Assembly: GCF_007559275.1 (NCBI RefSeq)
Contig: NZ_VMHK01000002.1
Span: 434,001-498,000 of the forward strand
Length of the DNA: 64,000 bases
Source: Bifidobacterium apousia
GTDB lineage: Bacteria; Actinomycetota; Actinomycetes; Actinomycetales; Bifidobacteriaceae
Direction of reading: 5' to 3'
This document shows positions 46,333 to 54,257 of this stretch, piece after piece. The notes under the pieces are model-generated. The model searched no databases, was not told the origin of the DNA, and saw only the letters and a list, made by a program, of their open reading frames with translations. Made by a program: the position numbers and the translations under genes. The number at the start of each line of letters is the position of its first letter. Position 1 is the stretch's first letter.

Positions 46333-46815
46333 ATGCACTGTCCTTTCTGCCAGAATCCCGATACCAAGGTTGTGGATACGCGAATCAGCGACGACGGCCA
46401 TGCCATCAGACGCCGCCGTGAGTGTCCGCAATGCTCGCGTCGGTTCACCACGGTGGAGACCTCAATCCTCTTGGTTATGAAACGCTCAGGCAATGCCGAG
46501 CCCTTCAACCGCGACAAGGTCATTGCTGGCGTGAGGAAGGCCTGCCAAGGCAGGCCCATCGACGAGAATGACCTGAAACTCTTGGGCCAGCAGGTTGAAG
46601 AGGACCTGCGTTCACGTGGCCTGGCACAGGTCGATTCGGAAGAGGTCGGCAGGGCCATCCTGAAGCCTCTCAGGGAGCTGGACGAAGTGGCCTATCTGCG
46701 CTTCGCCTCGGTCTACCGCAACTTCAGCAACTTGGAGGACTTCCAGCAGGCCATCGACACCCTGCGCGCCGAAGACCAGTCTGCCGAAGAGCAGTCTGCG
46801 ATTCAGCAGTCCTAG
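46333..46815 (+). CDS. nrdR: Transcriptional repressor NrdR
   Basis: Zinc-ribbon/ATP-cone regulator that represses ribonucleotide reductase genes according to ATP/dATP. Zinc ribbon [17 protein letters not shown]...CPQC at the very N-terminus, RRFTTVE, then an ATP-cone (~46-136) with [17 protein letters not shown] and [13 protein letters not shown]. 160 residues. ATG 46333 is the family start; a longer frame from 46303 would add 10 residues before the first zinc Cys. Likely leaderless. Confidence 0.95.
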   Translation: MHCPFCQNPDTKVVDTRISDDGHAIRRRRECPQCSRRFTTVETSILLVMKRSGNAEPFNRDKVIAGVRKACQGRPIDENDLKLLGQQVEEDLRSRGLAQVDSEEVGRAILKPLRELDEVAYLRFASVYRNFSNLEDFQQAIDTLRAEDQSAEEQSAIQQS

Positions 46816-46927
46816 AATTAGCTATTCAGACATCGGCCATTTTGACTGGAACAGGCCACCAGCTTTCGTCAGTGTGCGACTGGGCTGATTTGTAACGAGA
46901 TCGGACTGTGATTAGAAGCGAACGGGG

Positions 46928-46955
46928 GTGCCGGGCCACGATACAGGCCCGGCAC
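46928..46955. terminator. GC-rich hairpin between nrdR and helD
   Basis: Perfect 10-bp stem GTGCCGGGCC/GGCCCGGCAC with loop ACGATACA, between convergent genes and 10 nt from the helD stop. No strong T-run, so termination strength is uncertain. Confidence 0.7.
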
Positions 46956-46965
46956 TGAGGGCGCT

Positions 46966-49200
46966 TCATCCCAGGTCCAGCAGCCTCTGATCCTCGGAAG
47001 TCTGGGCGATGACCAGCTCCTGGGTGGGGCGCGTCATGGCCACATAGAGGTCGGCCGCCGCGCTCAGCCTGGAGGGGGCCTCATCCTGGATGGCCCCAGG
47101 CTCAACCAGAACCACGGCATCGAACTCCAGGCCCTTGGTGTGACCGGTGGTCGTGACAGTGATCTGGTGCTCCTGAGCCTTGTCAATATGCATCCGTGAG
47201 ATTACTTCGGCGTCCAGGGCGCCAGGAACGATGATGGCCAGGCGTCCGGTGCCGTCCTTGCCCAGATGACGTTTTGCCAGCTCGCTTACCAGGTCAGGCA
47301 GCTGGTCCAACAGGCTTGCTTGATCCTCTGCCCGCAGGTGGCTGACCGAGCCCTCCACCTCTCGCACGGCCTTGAGCGTTGAAACTTCAAGACCTTCGGA
47401 GGCTGCGAAGGAGGAGGCCAGGTTGGATACCTGACGAGGGTTGCGATAGTCGATGGTCAGCAGCCGCAGGTCCCAACCATCCGGTCCGAAAAGCGTGTCC
47501 ATGGTGGAGGCCCAGGACCTGGTGCCTCCCAGAGCAGCCGTCTGTGCCACGTCCCCGACGATGGTGAAGGATCGGGAGGGGCAGCGCCGGACCAGCATCC
47601 TCCAGTCCATGGCCGTCAGCTCCTGGGCTTCGTCGACCACGATGTGCCCGTAGACCCATTCACGGTCGGCGGCTGCCTGAGTGGCCGCCTGGTTCTCGTC
47701 CTGACCGTTGATGGAATCAAGCAGCATCTGCGAGGTTACGATGCCTGTGCCGATGCCGTTCTGGGCCAAGGTGTCGCTGGCAAAGCGACGTTCCTCATCG
47801 CGGCGGGCCTTTTCGGCCTGGTCGCGATCCGCCTGGCGGGGGTCGGGGCCCAGCAACTCCATGGCCTCATCCAGGATAGGGATGTCGGATACGGTCAGTT
47901 CGGCGCCGTCCTGGCGGGTCAGCAGATCAATCTGTTCTGGGGTCAGCCAGGGGGCGAACCGGCGCAGACGGTCCGGCCTGGACCAGAGGTCATTGACCAG
48001 CCAGCGGGGGTTCATGGGCAGCCAGGCTAGATTGAGGGTCCGCCGCACCTGGTCGTTCAGTCTCAAGAGGGAGGTGACCCGGGCAAGTTCCTCGGCTCCG
48101 GGCTGATAGTCCACCCCTTCGGCATAACGGGCGGTCATGGCGTTCAGAGCCGAGCGCACGAAGGTGTTCCGGGCCTTGTTATGGGGCTGGTGGCTGCGTC
48201 GGGCATCGATCAGGGCCTGCTCCAGGTCGACCGCCAGCATGGGGACGGCCACCCCGTCCACCTTGACCGTGGGCAGGGAGGCAGGCACCCGTTCCCGGGA
48301 GGCGACGGCGTTGGCTACAGCCTCAGCCATGCGAATGTCTCCCTTGAGACGAGCCACGTGCGGGTCCTCCCGGCGTTCAGTGCTGATGCCGGGGATGAGG
48401 TCGCCCATGGTGCGGCTGAGCACTCCGGTCTCGCCCAGGGAGGGCAGGACCTGGTCGATGTAGTGCAGGAAGGCGCTGCTGGGCCCAACGATCAGCACGC
48501 CCGAACTCTCCAGTCGACGCCTATGGGTGTAGAGCAGATAAGCCGCCCGGTGCAGAGCCACGGCCGTCTTGCCGGTGCCAGGTCCGCCCTGGACCACCAG
48601 TGGACGGGTCATGGGGGAGCGGATGATCCGGTCCTGTTCAGCCTGGATGGTGGCCACGATGTCGGTCATCTGCCCGGTGCGGCGACTGGACAGGGATGCC
48701 ATGAGCGCGCCCTCGCCGGCCAGGGTGCCGCCCTGGGCCGCCTTGTCCACTTCCGGGGCCGACAGGTCCAGAACCTCATCCTCGATGCCGGTGACCTGGC
48801 GGAAGTTGAGGGTGATGTGCCTGCGCATGACAATGTCGCCATGGTCCGCCGGGGTGGCCTCATAGAAGGGGCGTGCGGCCTCGGCACGCCAGTCGGTCAG
48901 GATGGGTTCATGGTTGCTGTCAAGCAGGCCCAGTCGCCCGATATATCGCCGGCCGCCCTGGGCTGTATCCAGTCGGCCGAAGACCAGACGGTCCTCTACG
49001 GCCCGCAGCTGGGTGAGCCGGTCCTCGTACATGTTGGCGAAGGAATCCCGCTCGGTACGCTGGGTGGGTGAACCGTGGGAGCCGGCGGCCCGAACCGCGT
49101 CCAGTCTGGTCCTGGCCTGCGCCCGCAGCTCGTCCAGACGGCCGTAGGCCCTGTCCACCGCCGTCTGCTCTTCATGCAGCTGTGAGGAATAGCTCGACAT
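46966..49200 (-). CDS. HelD-like UvrD-family ATPase/helicase
   Basis: 744 residues. N-terminal coiled coil (~1-60), Walker A VQGGPGTGKTAVALHRAAY, Walker B VVDEAQELTAMDW, and C-terminal helicase motifs including DYRNPRQVS and TTGHTKGLEFDAVVLVE. Matches the HelD group of RNA-polymerase-recycling factors rather than DNA repair UvrD. Start ATG 49200; the -10 TATATT at 49241-49246 (minus) rules out the upstream ATG at 49242, which overlaps that element. Confidence 0.85.
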   Translation of the reverse strand: MSSYSSQLHEEQTAVDRAYGRLDELRAQARTRLDAVRAAGSHGSPTQRTERDSFANMYEDRLTQLRAVEDRLVFGRLDTAQGGRRYIGRLGLLDSNHEPILTDWRAEAARPFYEATPADHGDIVMRRHITLNFRQVTGIEDEVLDLSAPEVDKAAQGGTLAGEGALMASLSSRRTGQMTDIVATIQAEQDRIIRSPMTRPLVVQGGPGTGKTAVALHRAAYLLYTHRRRLESSGVLIVGPSSAFLHYIDQVLPSLGETGVLSRTMGDLIPGISTERREDPHVARLKGDIRMAEAVANAVASRERVPASLPTVKVDGVAVPMLAVDLEQALIDARRSHQPHNKARNTFVRSALNAMTARYAEGVDYQPGAEELARVTSLLRLNDQVRRTLNLAWLPMNPRWLVNDLWSRPDRLRRFAPWLTPEQIDLLTRQDGAELTVSDIPILDEAMELLGPDPRQADRDQAEKARRDEERRFASDTLAQNGIGTGIVTSQMLLDSINGQDENQAATQAAADREWVYGHIVVDEAQELTAMDWRMLVRRCPSRSFTIVGDVAQTAALGGTRSWASTMDTLFGPDGWDLRLLTIDYRNPRQVSNLASSFAASEGLEVSTLKAVREVEGSVSHLRAEDQASLLDQLPDLVSELAKRHLGKDGTGRLAIIVPGALDAEVISRMHIDKAQEHQITVTTTGHTKGLEFDAVVLVEPGAIQDEAPSRLSAAADLYVAMTRPTQELVIAQTSEDQRLLDLG

Positions 49201-49240
49201 GTGCGTCCGTTCTGTGGAATGTTCAAAAATCGGATGATCC

Positions 49241-49246
49241 AATATA
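49241..49246 (-). promoter_or_regulatory. Candidate -10 of helD
   Basis: TATATT on the minus strand (plus AATATA), predicting a start near 49234 and a ~35-nt leader to ATG 49200. No clear -35. Confidence 0.4.
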
Positions 49247-49373
49247 CCGCTCGACCTCTACTTTTTCGGACCAGCTGACCCTTGGCCGCGTCCGCTTTGC
49301 CGAGTGGCGAAACGCCGAGGCGGATTCTTTGGCGAGGCGAATGGTTGGATTTGGGCCTGAAGCGGTGTCAAGG

Positions 49374-49408
49374 TGGTGAGCAATGGGGATAAGTGGGGTA
49401 AAGTGGGG
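49374..49408 (+). promoter_or_regulatory. MraZ-binding repeats upstream of mraZ
   Basis: TGGTG (49374-49378), TGGGG (49384-49388), TGGGG (49394-49398) and TGGGG (49404-49408), each separated by exactly 5 nt. Period-10 TGGG repeats before mraZ are the known binding sites of MraZ, which autoregulates the dcw cluster. The -10/-35 of this promoter could not be fixed; TATGGT at ~49447 is one option. Confidence 0.75.
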
Positions 49409-49477
49409 AGCACTGCGTAGGGGACGCTACCCGATGGGGCCGTCCTATGGTTACCAAACTGGCATTGGAGGTGGGGC

Positions 49478-49960
49478 ATGGCCGATATATATGACGCAGA
49501 TGCCGCCTCGCCTTCCCTGCCGCCCATGCTGCTGGGCACCTACACCCCCAAGATGGATTCCAAGGGCCGCCTGGCGCTGCCAGCTAAGTTCCGTGCCCAG
49601 CTGGGTCAGGGCCTGGTCATGGCCCGTGGGCAGGAACGTTGCGTCAGCCTGCTGCCCACCGAGGAATTTCGACGGATGGCCGTGCGCATCCAACACACTT
49701 CCATGGGCGACAAATCGGCCAGGGACTACCTGCGTGTATTTCTGTCCGGTGCCGTCGACCAGGTCCCCGACAAGCAGGGCCGCATCCTGGTTCCCCCCAT
49801 GCTGCGCTCCTATGCACGGCTAACGGGCCCCGTCGTGGTCATCGGCGTGGGCACTCGTGCTGAGATCTGGGATCAGGATTCCTGGACTGCCTACCTGGAG
49901 AGCAAGGAGCAGGGCTACGCCGACATTGCCGATGATGTTCTTCCGGCGGTGGATTGCTGA
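49478..49960 (+). CDS. mraZ: Transcriptional regulator MraZ
   Basis: AbrB-like ring-forming regulator, first gene of the dcw cluster. Two tandem SpoVT/AbrB-type half domains: YTPKMDSKGRLALPAKFR and VPDKQGRILVPPMLRSYARL. 160 residues with a short N-terminal tail. Strong GGAGGTGGGG before the ATG. Upstream TGGGG repeats are its expected operator. The next gene follows 11 nt after its stop. Confidence 0.94.
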   Translation: MADIYDADAASPSLPPMLLGTYTPKMDSKGRLALPAKFRAQLGQGLVMARGQERCVSLLPTEEFRRMAVRIQHTSMGDKSARDYLRVFLSGAVDQVPDKQGRILVPPMLRSYARLTGPVVVIGVGTRAEIWDQDSWTAYLESKEQGYADIADDVLPAVDC

Positions 49961-49971
49961 TGGAGGCCCTG

Positions 49972-51063
49972 ATGTCAGATCACAATCCTCCCGACCAGGA
50001 GGCCGTGGACAGCGGCAAGGTCCACCGTCCCGTCCTGCTGGAACGCTGTCTTGCACTGGCCCGACCCGCCTTGGAGCACCCGGGGGCCGTGGCTGTGGAT
50101 TGCACGCTGGGCCTGGCTGGTCACGCCACCGCCTTCCTCAAGTCCTGCCCTGGGGCCCGTCTTATTGGCATAGACAGGGATAGCCAGGCCCTGGATCTGG
50201 CCACTGGCCGGATGCGCGACGAGGGTCTGGCCGACCGCTTCACGCCGGTGCACGCCCCCTTCGATCAGCTGGACCAGCAGCTGGATGCCCTGGGCCTGGG
50301 GCAAGTGGACCTGGTCTTCATGGATCTGGGATTGTCCTCCCTGCAGATCGACCAGCGCGACAGGGGATTCACCTACCGTCAGGATGCCCCGCTGGACATG
50401 CGCATGGACACCAGCCAGGAGCTGACGGCCGCACGGGTTCTGGCCGAGTATGACCAAGACCAGTTGGCCGACATCTTCTCCCGGTACGGGGAGGAGCGCT
50501 ATGCAGGCCGCATCGCACGGGCCATCGTCGAAACCAGGCAGGAGCAGCCACTGACCACCTCTGCTCAACTGGACCGTCTGGTGGATAGGGCAGTGCCGCG
50601 TGGCCATCGTCCGCCAGGCAATCCGGCCAAGAGGGTCTTCCAGGCCCTGCGCATCGAGGTCAATGGAGAGCTGGACCGTCTCAGGCGCACCCTGCCCCAG
50701 GCCATGCTGCGGCTGGCCAAGGGAGGTCGTCTGGTCGTGGAGTCCTATCACTCCCTGGAAGACCGCATGGTCAAGCGCTTCATGGCGCCGGGACTGCACG
50801 TGGATCTGCCGGCGGGCATGCCGGTGGTGCCGGATCAGGCCCGCCCCTACCTGTCGGATCTGACTCATGGCGCCATCAAGGCCGACCTTGCCGAGCGGGA
50901 ACGCAACCCCAGGTCCGCTTCAGTGCGCCTGCGGGCTGTTGAGATGATCGGAGACATTCCTGAGGAGCGTCGTCGCCGGCTTCAGGCCGAGGCCCGTGGG
51001 CAGGGCTCAGCAGGTCGCCATCGTCGTGCCGGCCACGGTTCGGAATCGAGGCGCCGGTCATGA
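49972..51063 (+). CDS. rsmH: 16S rRNA (cytosine1402-N4)-methyltransferase
   Basis: SAM-dependent methylation of C1402 in 16S rRNA. HRPVLLERC, VDCTLGLAGHATAFL (SAM motif), IGIDRD, VDLVFMDLGLSSLQID, FTYRQDAPLDMRMD and the C-terminal VVESYHSLEDRMVKRF. 363 residues. ATG 49972 is chosen because GGAGG sits 5-10 nt upstream; TTG 49954 and ATG 49960 are alternatives. Overlaps ftsL by 4 nt. Confidence 0.95.
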   Translation: MSDHNPPDQEAVDSGKVHRPVLLERCLALARPALEHPGAVAVDCTLGLAGHATAFLKSCPGARLIGIDRDSQALDLATGRMRDEGLADRFTPVHAPFDQLDQQLDALGLGQVDLVFMDLGLSSLQIDQRDRGFTYRQDAPLDMRMDTSQELTAARVLAEYDQDQLADIFSRYGEERYAGRIARAIVETRQEQPLTTSAQLDRLVDRAVPRGHRPPGNPAKRVFQALRIEVNGELDRLRRTLPQAMLRLAKGGRLVVESYHSLEDRMVKRFMAPGLHVDLPAGMPVVPDQARPYLSDLTHGAIKADLAERERNPRSASVRLRAVEMIGDIPEERRRRLQAEARGQGSAGRHRRAGHGSESRRRS

Positions 51064-51542
51064 CCATGCCAGCACGTTCAGTCCGTTCCAAGGCCTCTCC
51101 GGACAAGGGTCATCCTCGCATCCAGGAGATGCCCACCAGGCCTGAGCTCAGTCTGATCAAGGGCACAGGCAAGGCCCGCCGTCCCGAACGAGGTCCAGTG
51201 GCTGAGGGGGCCCGGCGTCTGATCGGCTGGACGCGGACCCGTGGCAATCCTCTCTTGCGCATCATGGCCTCCGTGATCTTTCTGGCCGCCTGCATGTTCG
51301 GATCCCTGATGCTGCGCACCCAGATGGTCCAGGACTCCTTCGAGGCCACCAGGGTTCAGCATGAAATCAGCAATCTGACCCAGGACGTCCAGGATGACCA
51401 GAACAAGCTCGACCAACTCCAGGCCTCCCTGCCGGACAAGGCCCAGCAGTTGGGCATGCAACCCCAGCAGGGCCTGAACTCCATCGATCTGCAAGGCTAC
51501 AAGCCCCCTCAGGGTGCCCAGGGCAAGGCGGGGCATCCATGA
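51060..51542 (+). CDS. ftsL: FtsL-like septum protein
   Basis: 160-residue bitopic protein: basic cytoplasmic part (1-64), one membrane helix (~65-85) and a short extracellular coiled coil (~88-120) ending in a Gln/Pro/Gly-rich tail. Sequence is poorly conserved across bacteria; the call rests on topology and on position between rsmH and ftsI, where FtsL sits in Gram-positives. ATGA overlaps on both sides. Confidence 0.8.
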   Translation: MTMPARSVRSKASPDKGHPRIQEMPTRPELSLIKGTGKARRPERGPVAEGARRLIGWTRTRGNPLLRIMASVIFLAACMFGSLMLRTQMVQDSFEATRVQHEISNLTQDVQDDQNKLDQLQASLPDKAQQLGMQPQQGLNSIDLQGYKPPQGAQGKAGHP

Positions 51543-53320
51543 GCGGCAAGGGAACCAAACGCTCCTGGCACCTGTCTTTCTGCAAACGTTCCTTGTCTGT
51601 GGGTCTGATTCTGGTCCTGGTGGCCGCCTTGGCCCTGGGTAAGCTGGCCTATATCCAGCTCTTCGACGGAAGGTCCATGGCGCAAGCGGCTGCGGCGGGC
51701 CGCACGGTGCCGCACACCATCAAGGCCCAGCGTGGCCGCATCCTTGATGTCAATGGCCGGGTGCTGGCCCAGAGCCTGGAACGATACAACATCATCGGTG
51801 ATCCCGAGGCGGCCGCATCCTTCATACCTGTCAACTGCACCAAGCGCACAGGCAGTGACTGCCACAGCATCAAGGGGCATCCGGTGGGCGCTGACGGTGC
51901 CGCCGGCGTGGCCCGCCTCTTGGCGCCAGCCTTGGGCATGAACGCCATGGAGCTGGGCGGCAAGCTCAGCGTCCCCGGACGGTACGTGGTCTTGGCCAAG
52001 CGGGTGACTCCCGAGGTCAAGCGCTCCATCGACAAGCTGGGGCTGCAGGGGATCATCACGGCAGAGCTGAGCAGCGAACGCACGTATCCGCATGCGGATC
52101 TGATGGGAGCCCTGATCGGGGGCATCGACGACAGCGGCAAGGGCGTGGCCGGGATCGAGCAGATGGAGAACCGGCAGCTGACCGGCTCTGACGGCTACAC
52201 GGTCTACCAGCAGGGGATGCTTGGCCAGGAGATCCCCGGAACCGTGACCCGTCAGCGCAATCCGGTCAACGGCAAGGATGTGACCCTGACCGTTGATCAG
52301 GACGTTCAGTGGTACGTCCGTCAGGCCCTCAAGTCGGGCTGCCAGCGCTTTCATGCCGACTGGGCCCTGGCCGTCGTCCAGGACACCCGCACCAACGAGA
52401 TCCTGGCCCTGGCCGACACTGACGATTACCAGGCTGGCAGCGACCAGGCCAAGGTCAACTCCTCGCGGGCGGTGGCGGAGACCTTCGAGCCCGGCTCCAT
52501 CGGCAAGACCATCTCGATCTCCGGCATGCTTCAGGAGCAGGTGCACTCCATGAGCGACCGCTTCACTGTGCCCGACCACATCACCGTGGACAACCAGCAG
52601 TACAAGGATGCCTTCGACCATCCAGCCGAGCACTGGACCCTTGCCGGCATTCTGCAGAACTCCTCCAACGTGGGCATGGTCATGGCCGGCGAACACTACC
52701 CGGATCAGAAGCGCTACGACTATCTGACCCGCTTTGGCATCGGCCAGGCCTCGTCCCTGGGCCTGCCGGGGGAGTCCAAGGGCCTGCTGACTTCGCCTCA
52801 GACCTGGGACCGACGCACGCGCAACACGGTATTGTTCGGCCAGGGCTACGCCACCAACGCCATCCAGCTGACCAACGTCATCGCCACCCTGGCCAACAAG
52901 GGGGTCCGGGCCGACCAGACCATCATCCGCGGCCAGGATGCCGTCAACGCCAACCGGGTGAGGGTAGTGGACGAGAAGGTGGCGGCTACGGTCATGAACG
53001 GCATGGAGTCGGTGGCTGAAAAGTACCAGAATACAGCCAAGGTGGATGGCTATCGGGTGGCTTCCAAGACCGGCACCGCCGAGGTGGCCGACAGCTCGGG
53101 CGGCCTGGGCGGCATCATCAGCGACTGGGTGGGCATCCTGCCTGCTGACGATCCCCATTATGTCGTCACCGTAGTCCTGAAGAATCCCCACAGCAGCGAT
53201 GGCGTTTTCGGCAGCATCACCGCCGGCCCCATCTTCGCTCAGATCGGTGAATTCCTTATGCAGAAATACCAGGTCCCCACGTCTGCGCCCAGAACCGATG
53301 CTATCCCGGTAACATGGTGA
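51539..53320 (+). CDS. ftsI: Septal peptidoglycan transpeptidase (class B PBP, FtsI/PBP3)
   Basis: Cross-links septal peptidoglycan with FtsW. N-terminal membrane helix (~18-40), PBP dimer domain starting AQRGRILDVNGRVLA, transpeptidase with Ser320 in EPGSIGK (SxxK), S375-S-N (SxN) and K510-T-G. No PASTA domains. 593 residues. Contains the Cys pair VNCTKRTGSDC in the dimer domain. Overlaps ftsL by 4 nt. Confidence 0.94.
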   Translation: MSGKGTKRSWHLSFCKRSLSVGLILVLVAALALGKLAYIQLFDGRSMAQAAAAGRTVPHTIKAQRGRILDVNGRVLAQSLERYNIIGDPEAAASFIPVNCTKRTGSDCHSIKGHPVGADGAAGVARLLAPALGMNAMELGGKLSVPGRYVVLAKRVTPEVKRSIDKLGLQGIITAELSSERTYPHADLMGALIGGIDDSGKGVAGIEQMENRQLTGSDGYTVYQQGMLGQEIPGTVTRQRNPVNGKDVTLTVDQDVQWYVRQALKSGCQRFHADWALAVVQDTRTNEILALADTDDYQAGSDQAKVNSSRAVAETFEPGSIGKTISISGMLQEQVHSMSDRFTVPDHITVDNQQYKDAFDHPAEHWTLAGILQNSSNVGMVMAGEHYPDQKRYDYLTRFGIGQASSLGLPGESKGLLTSPQTWDRRTRNTVLFGQGYATNAIQLTNVIATLANKGVRADQTIIRGQDAVNANRVRVVDEKVAATVMNGMESVAEKYQNTAKVDGYRVASKTGTAEVADSSGGLGGIISDWVGILPADDPHYVVTVVLKNPHSSDGVFGSITAGPIFAQIGEFLMQKYQVPTSAPRTDAIPVTW

Positions 53321-53366
53321 TACCGGCAGGCATCATGGCGTTCCCGGACGAAGGAGAGATTGCAGC

Positions 53367-54248
53367 ATGAGTGCGCTGAGTGAATCAATCTCCCGACGGT
53401 TGACCCTGGGTCAGCTCAAAGGACGCTACGGGCTGACCCTGGTCCCCGATTTCGCTGAACCAGTTACGGTGACCTCACTGGTGGACGACCTGCCCTCAGT
53501 GCGGCCCGGCAGTCTGTATGTGCCAGCAGACCAGCAGGTGGACCAGGGCATGATCGAGGAGGCCGAGCGTCGAGGGGCCTACGCAGCCCTGCTGCCGACC
53601 TCGGCCCGTCAACAGGTGGGACGAGCCCGCATACCCCTGCTCTTCGGCACCATGCACGCCTGGCAGATGGGCCAGCTGCTGTCCAATGCCGCAGGGGACC
53701 CTTCGGGAGCCCTGGCCGTCTTCGCCCTGGTCGGTTCCCAGGTGCAGGAGCAGGTGGATCTCTTGGCCGACTTCCTGCACGTGCTGGGCAATCCCGTCGG
53801 CATTCTCAGCTCCAAGGGTTCGTACTCGCTGGACCGGCGACTGGACCTGGAATATCCCCTGAGCATGTTCGATGTGCAACGCAGTCTGTCCATCGCCCTG
53901 GAGGACGGGGCGGCCGCCGTGGTCATCTCCGTGGACGAACAGACCCTGGCCAGGGATGCCCTGCAGGCGGTGGATCTGGATGTAGTGGCCCTGGGCGCCC
54001 AGGAGGGCTCCACGCGCGATATGCGGCACGTACGGCTGATCTCCAGGGCCCGCCGATATGGGTTCAGCCTGGGCGGGCACACCATCGTAGCCCGGCGCAA
54101 CGAGGAATCCGACGGGCTGGCCCGGCAGTCCCTGCCCGCCGAGGCACAGAGCGACGACCTGTCCCTGTGCATCGCCATGACCATGGCCGCCGGCGTCAAA
54201 CGCAACAACATCAGGAGCGCCCTGCGCGTCTCCCGCGAAATGTCCTGA
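53367..54248 (+). CDS. MurE-like pseudoenzyme in the murE position
   Basis: 293 residues between ftsI and murF, where murE normally sits. Residues ~33-80 look like the MurE N-terminal domain (VTSLVDDLPSVRPGSLYVPA...GMIEEAERRGAYAALLP). Residues ~117-150 align by eye with the MurE ATP-binding strand and helix, but the P-loop GTNGKT is replaced by LVGSQVQEQ. The expected VSSHAL reads ISVDEQTL, and the FTNL-RDHLDYH block is missing. It ends with a helix like the Mur ligase AAIA-LGI segment, and there is no ligase C-terminal domain. ATG 53367 has AAGGAGAG. So it is unlikely to be a working ligase; the ORF is intact, arguing for a retained structural or regulatory role. Confidence 0.65.
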   Translation: MSALSESISRRLTLGQLKGRYGLTLVPDFAEPVTVTSLVDDLPSVRPGSLYVPADQQVDQGMIEEAERRGAYAALLPTSARQQVGRARIPLLFGTMHAWQMGQLLSNAAGDPSGALAVFALVGSQVQEQVDLLADFLHVLGNPVGILSSKGSYSLDRRLDLEYPLSMFDVQRSLSIALEDGAAAVVISVDEQTLARDALQAVDLDVVALGAQEGSTRDMRHVRLISRARRYGFSLGGHTIVARRNEESDGLARQSLPAEAQSDDLSLCIAMTMAAGVKRNNIRSALRVSREMS

Positions 54249-54257
54249 GAGGTGAGG

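Noticed and set aside
53367-54248. Annotating this gene as functional murE
   Set aside because: The P-loop, RDHLDYH block and the ligase C-terminal domain are missing, and it is ~200 residues short.
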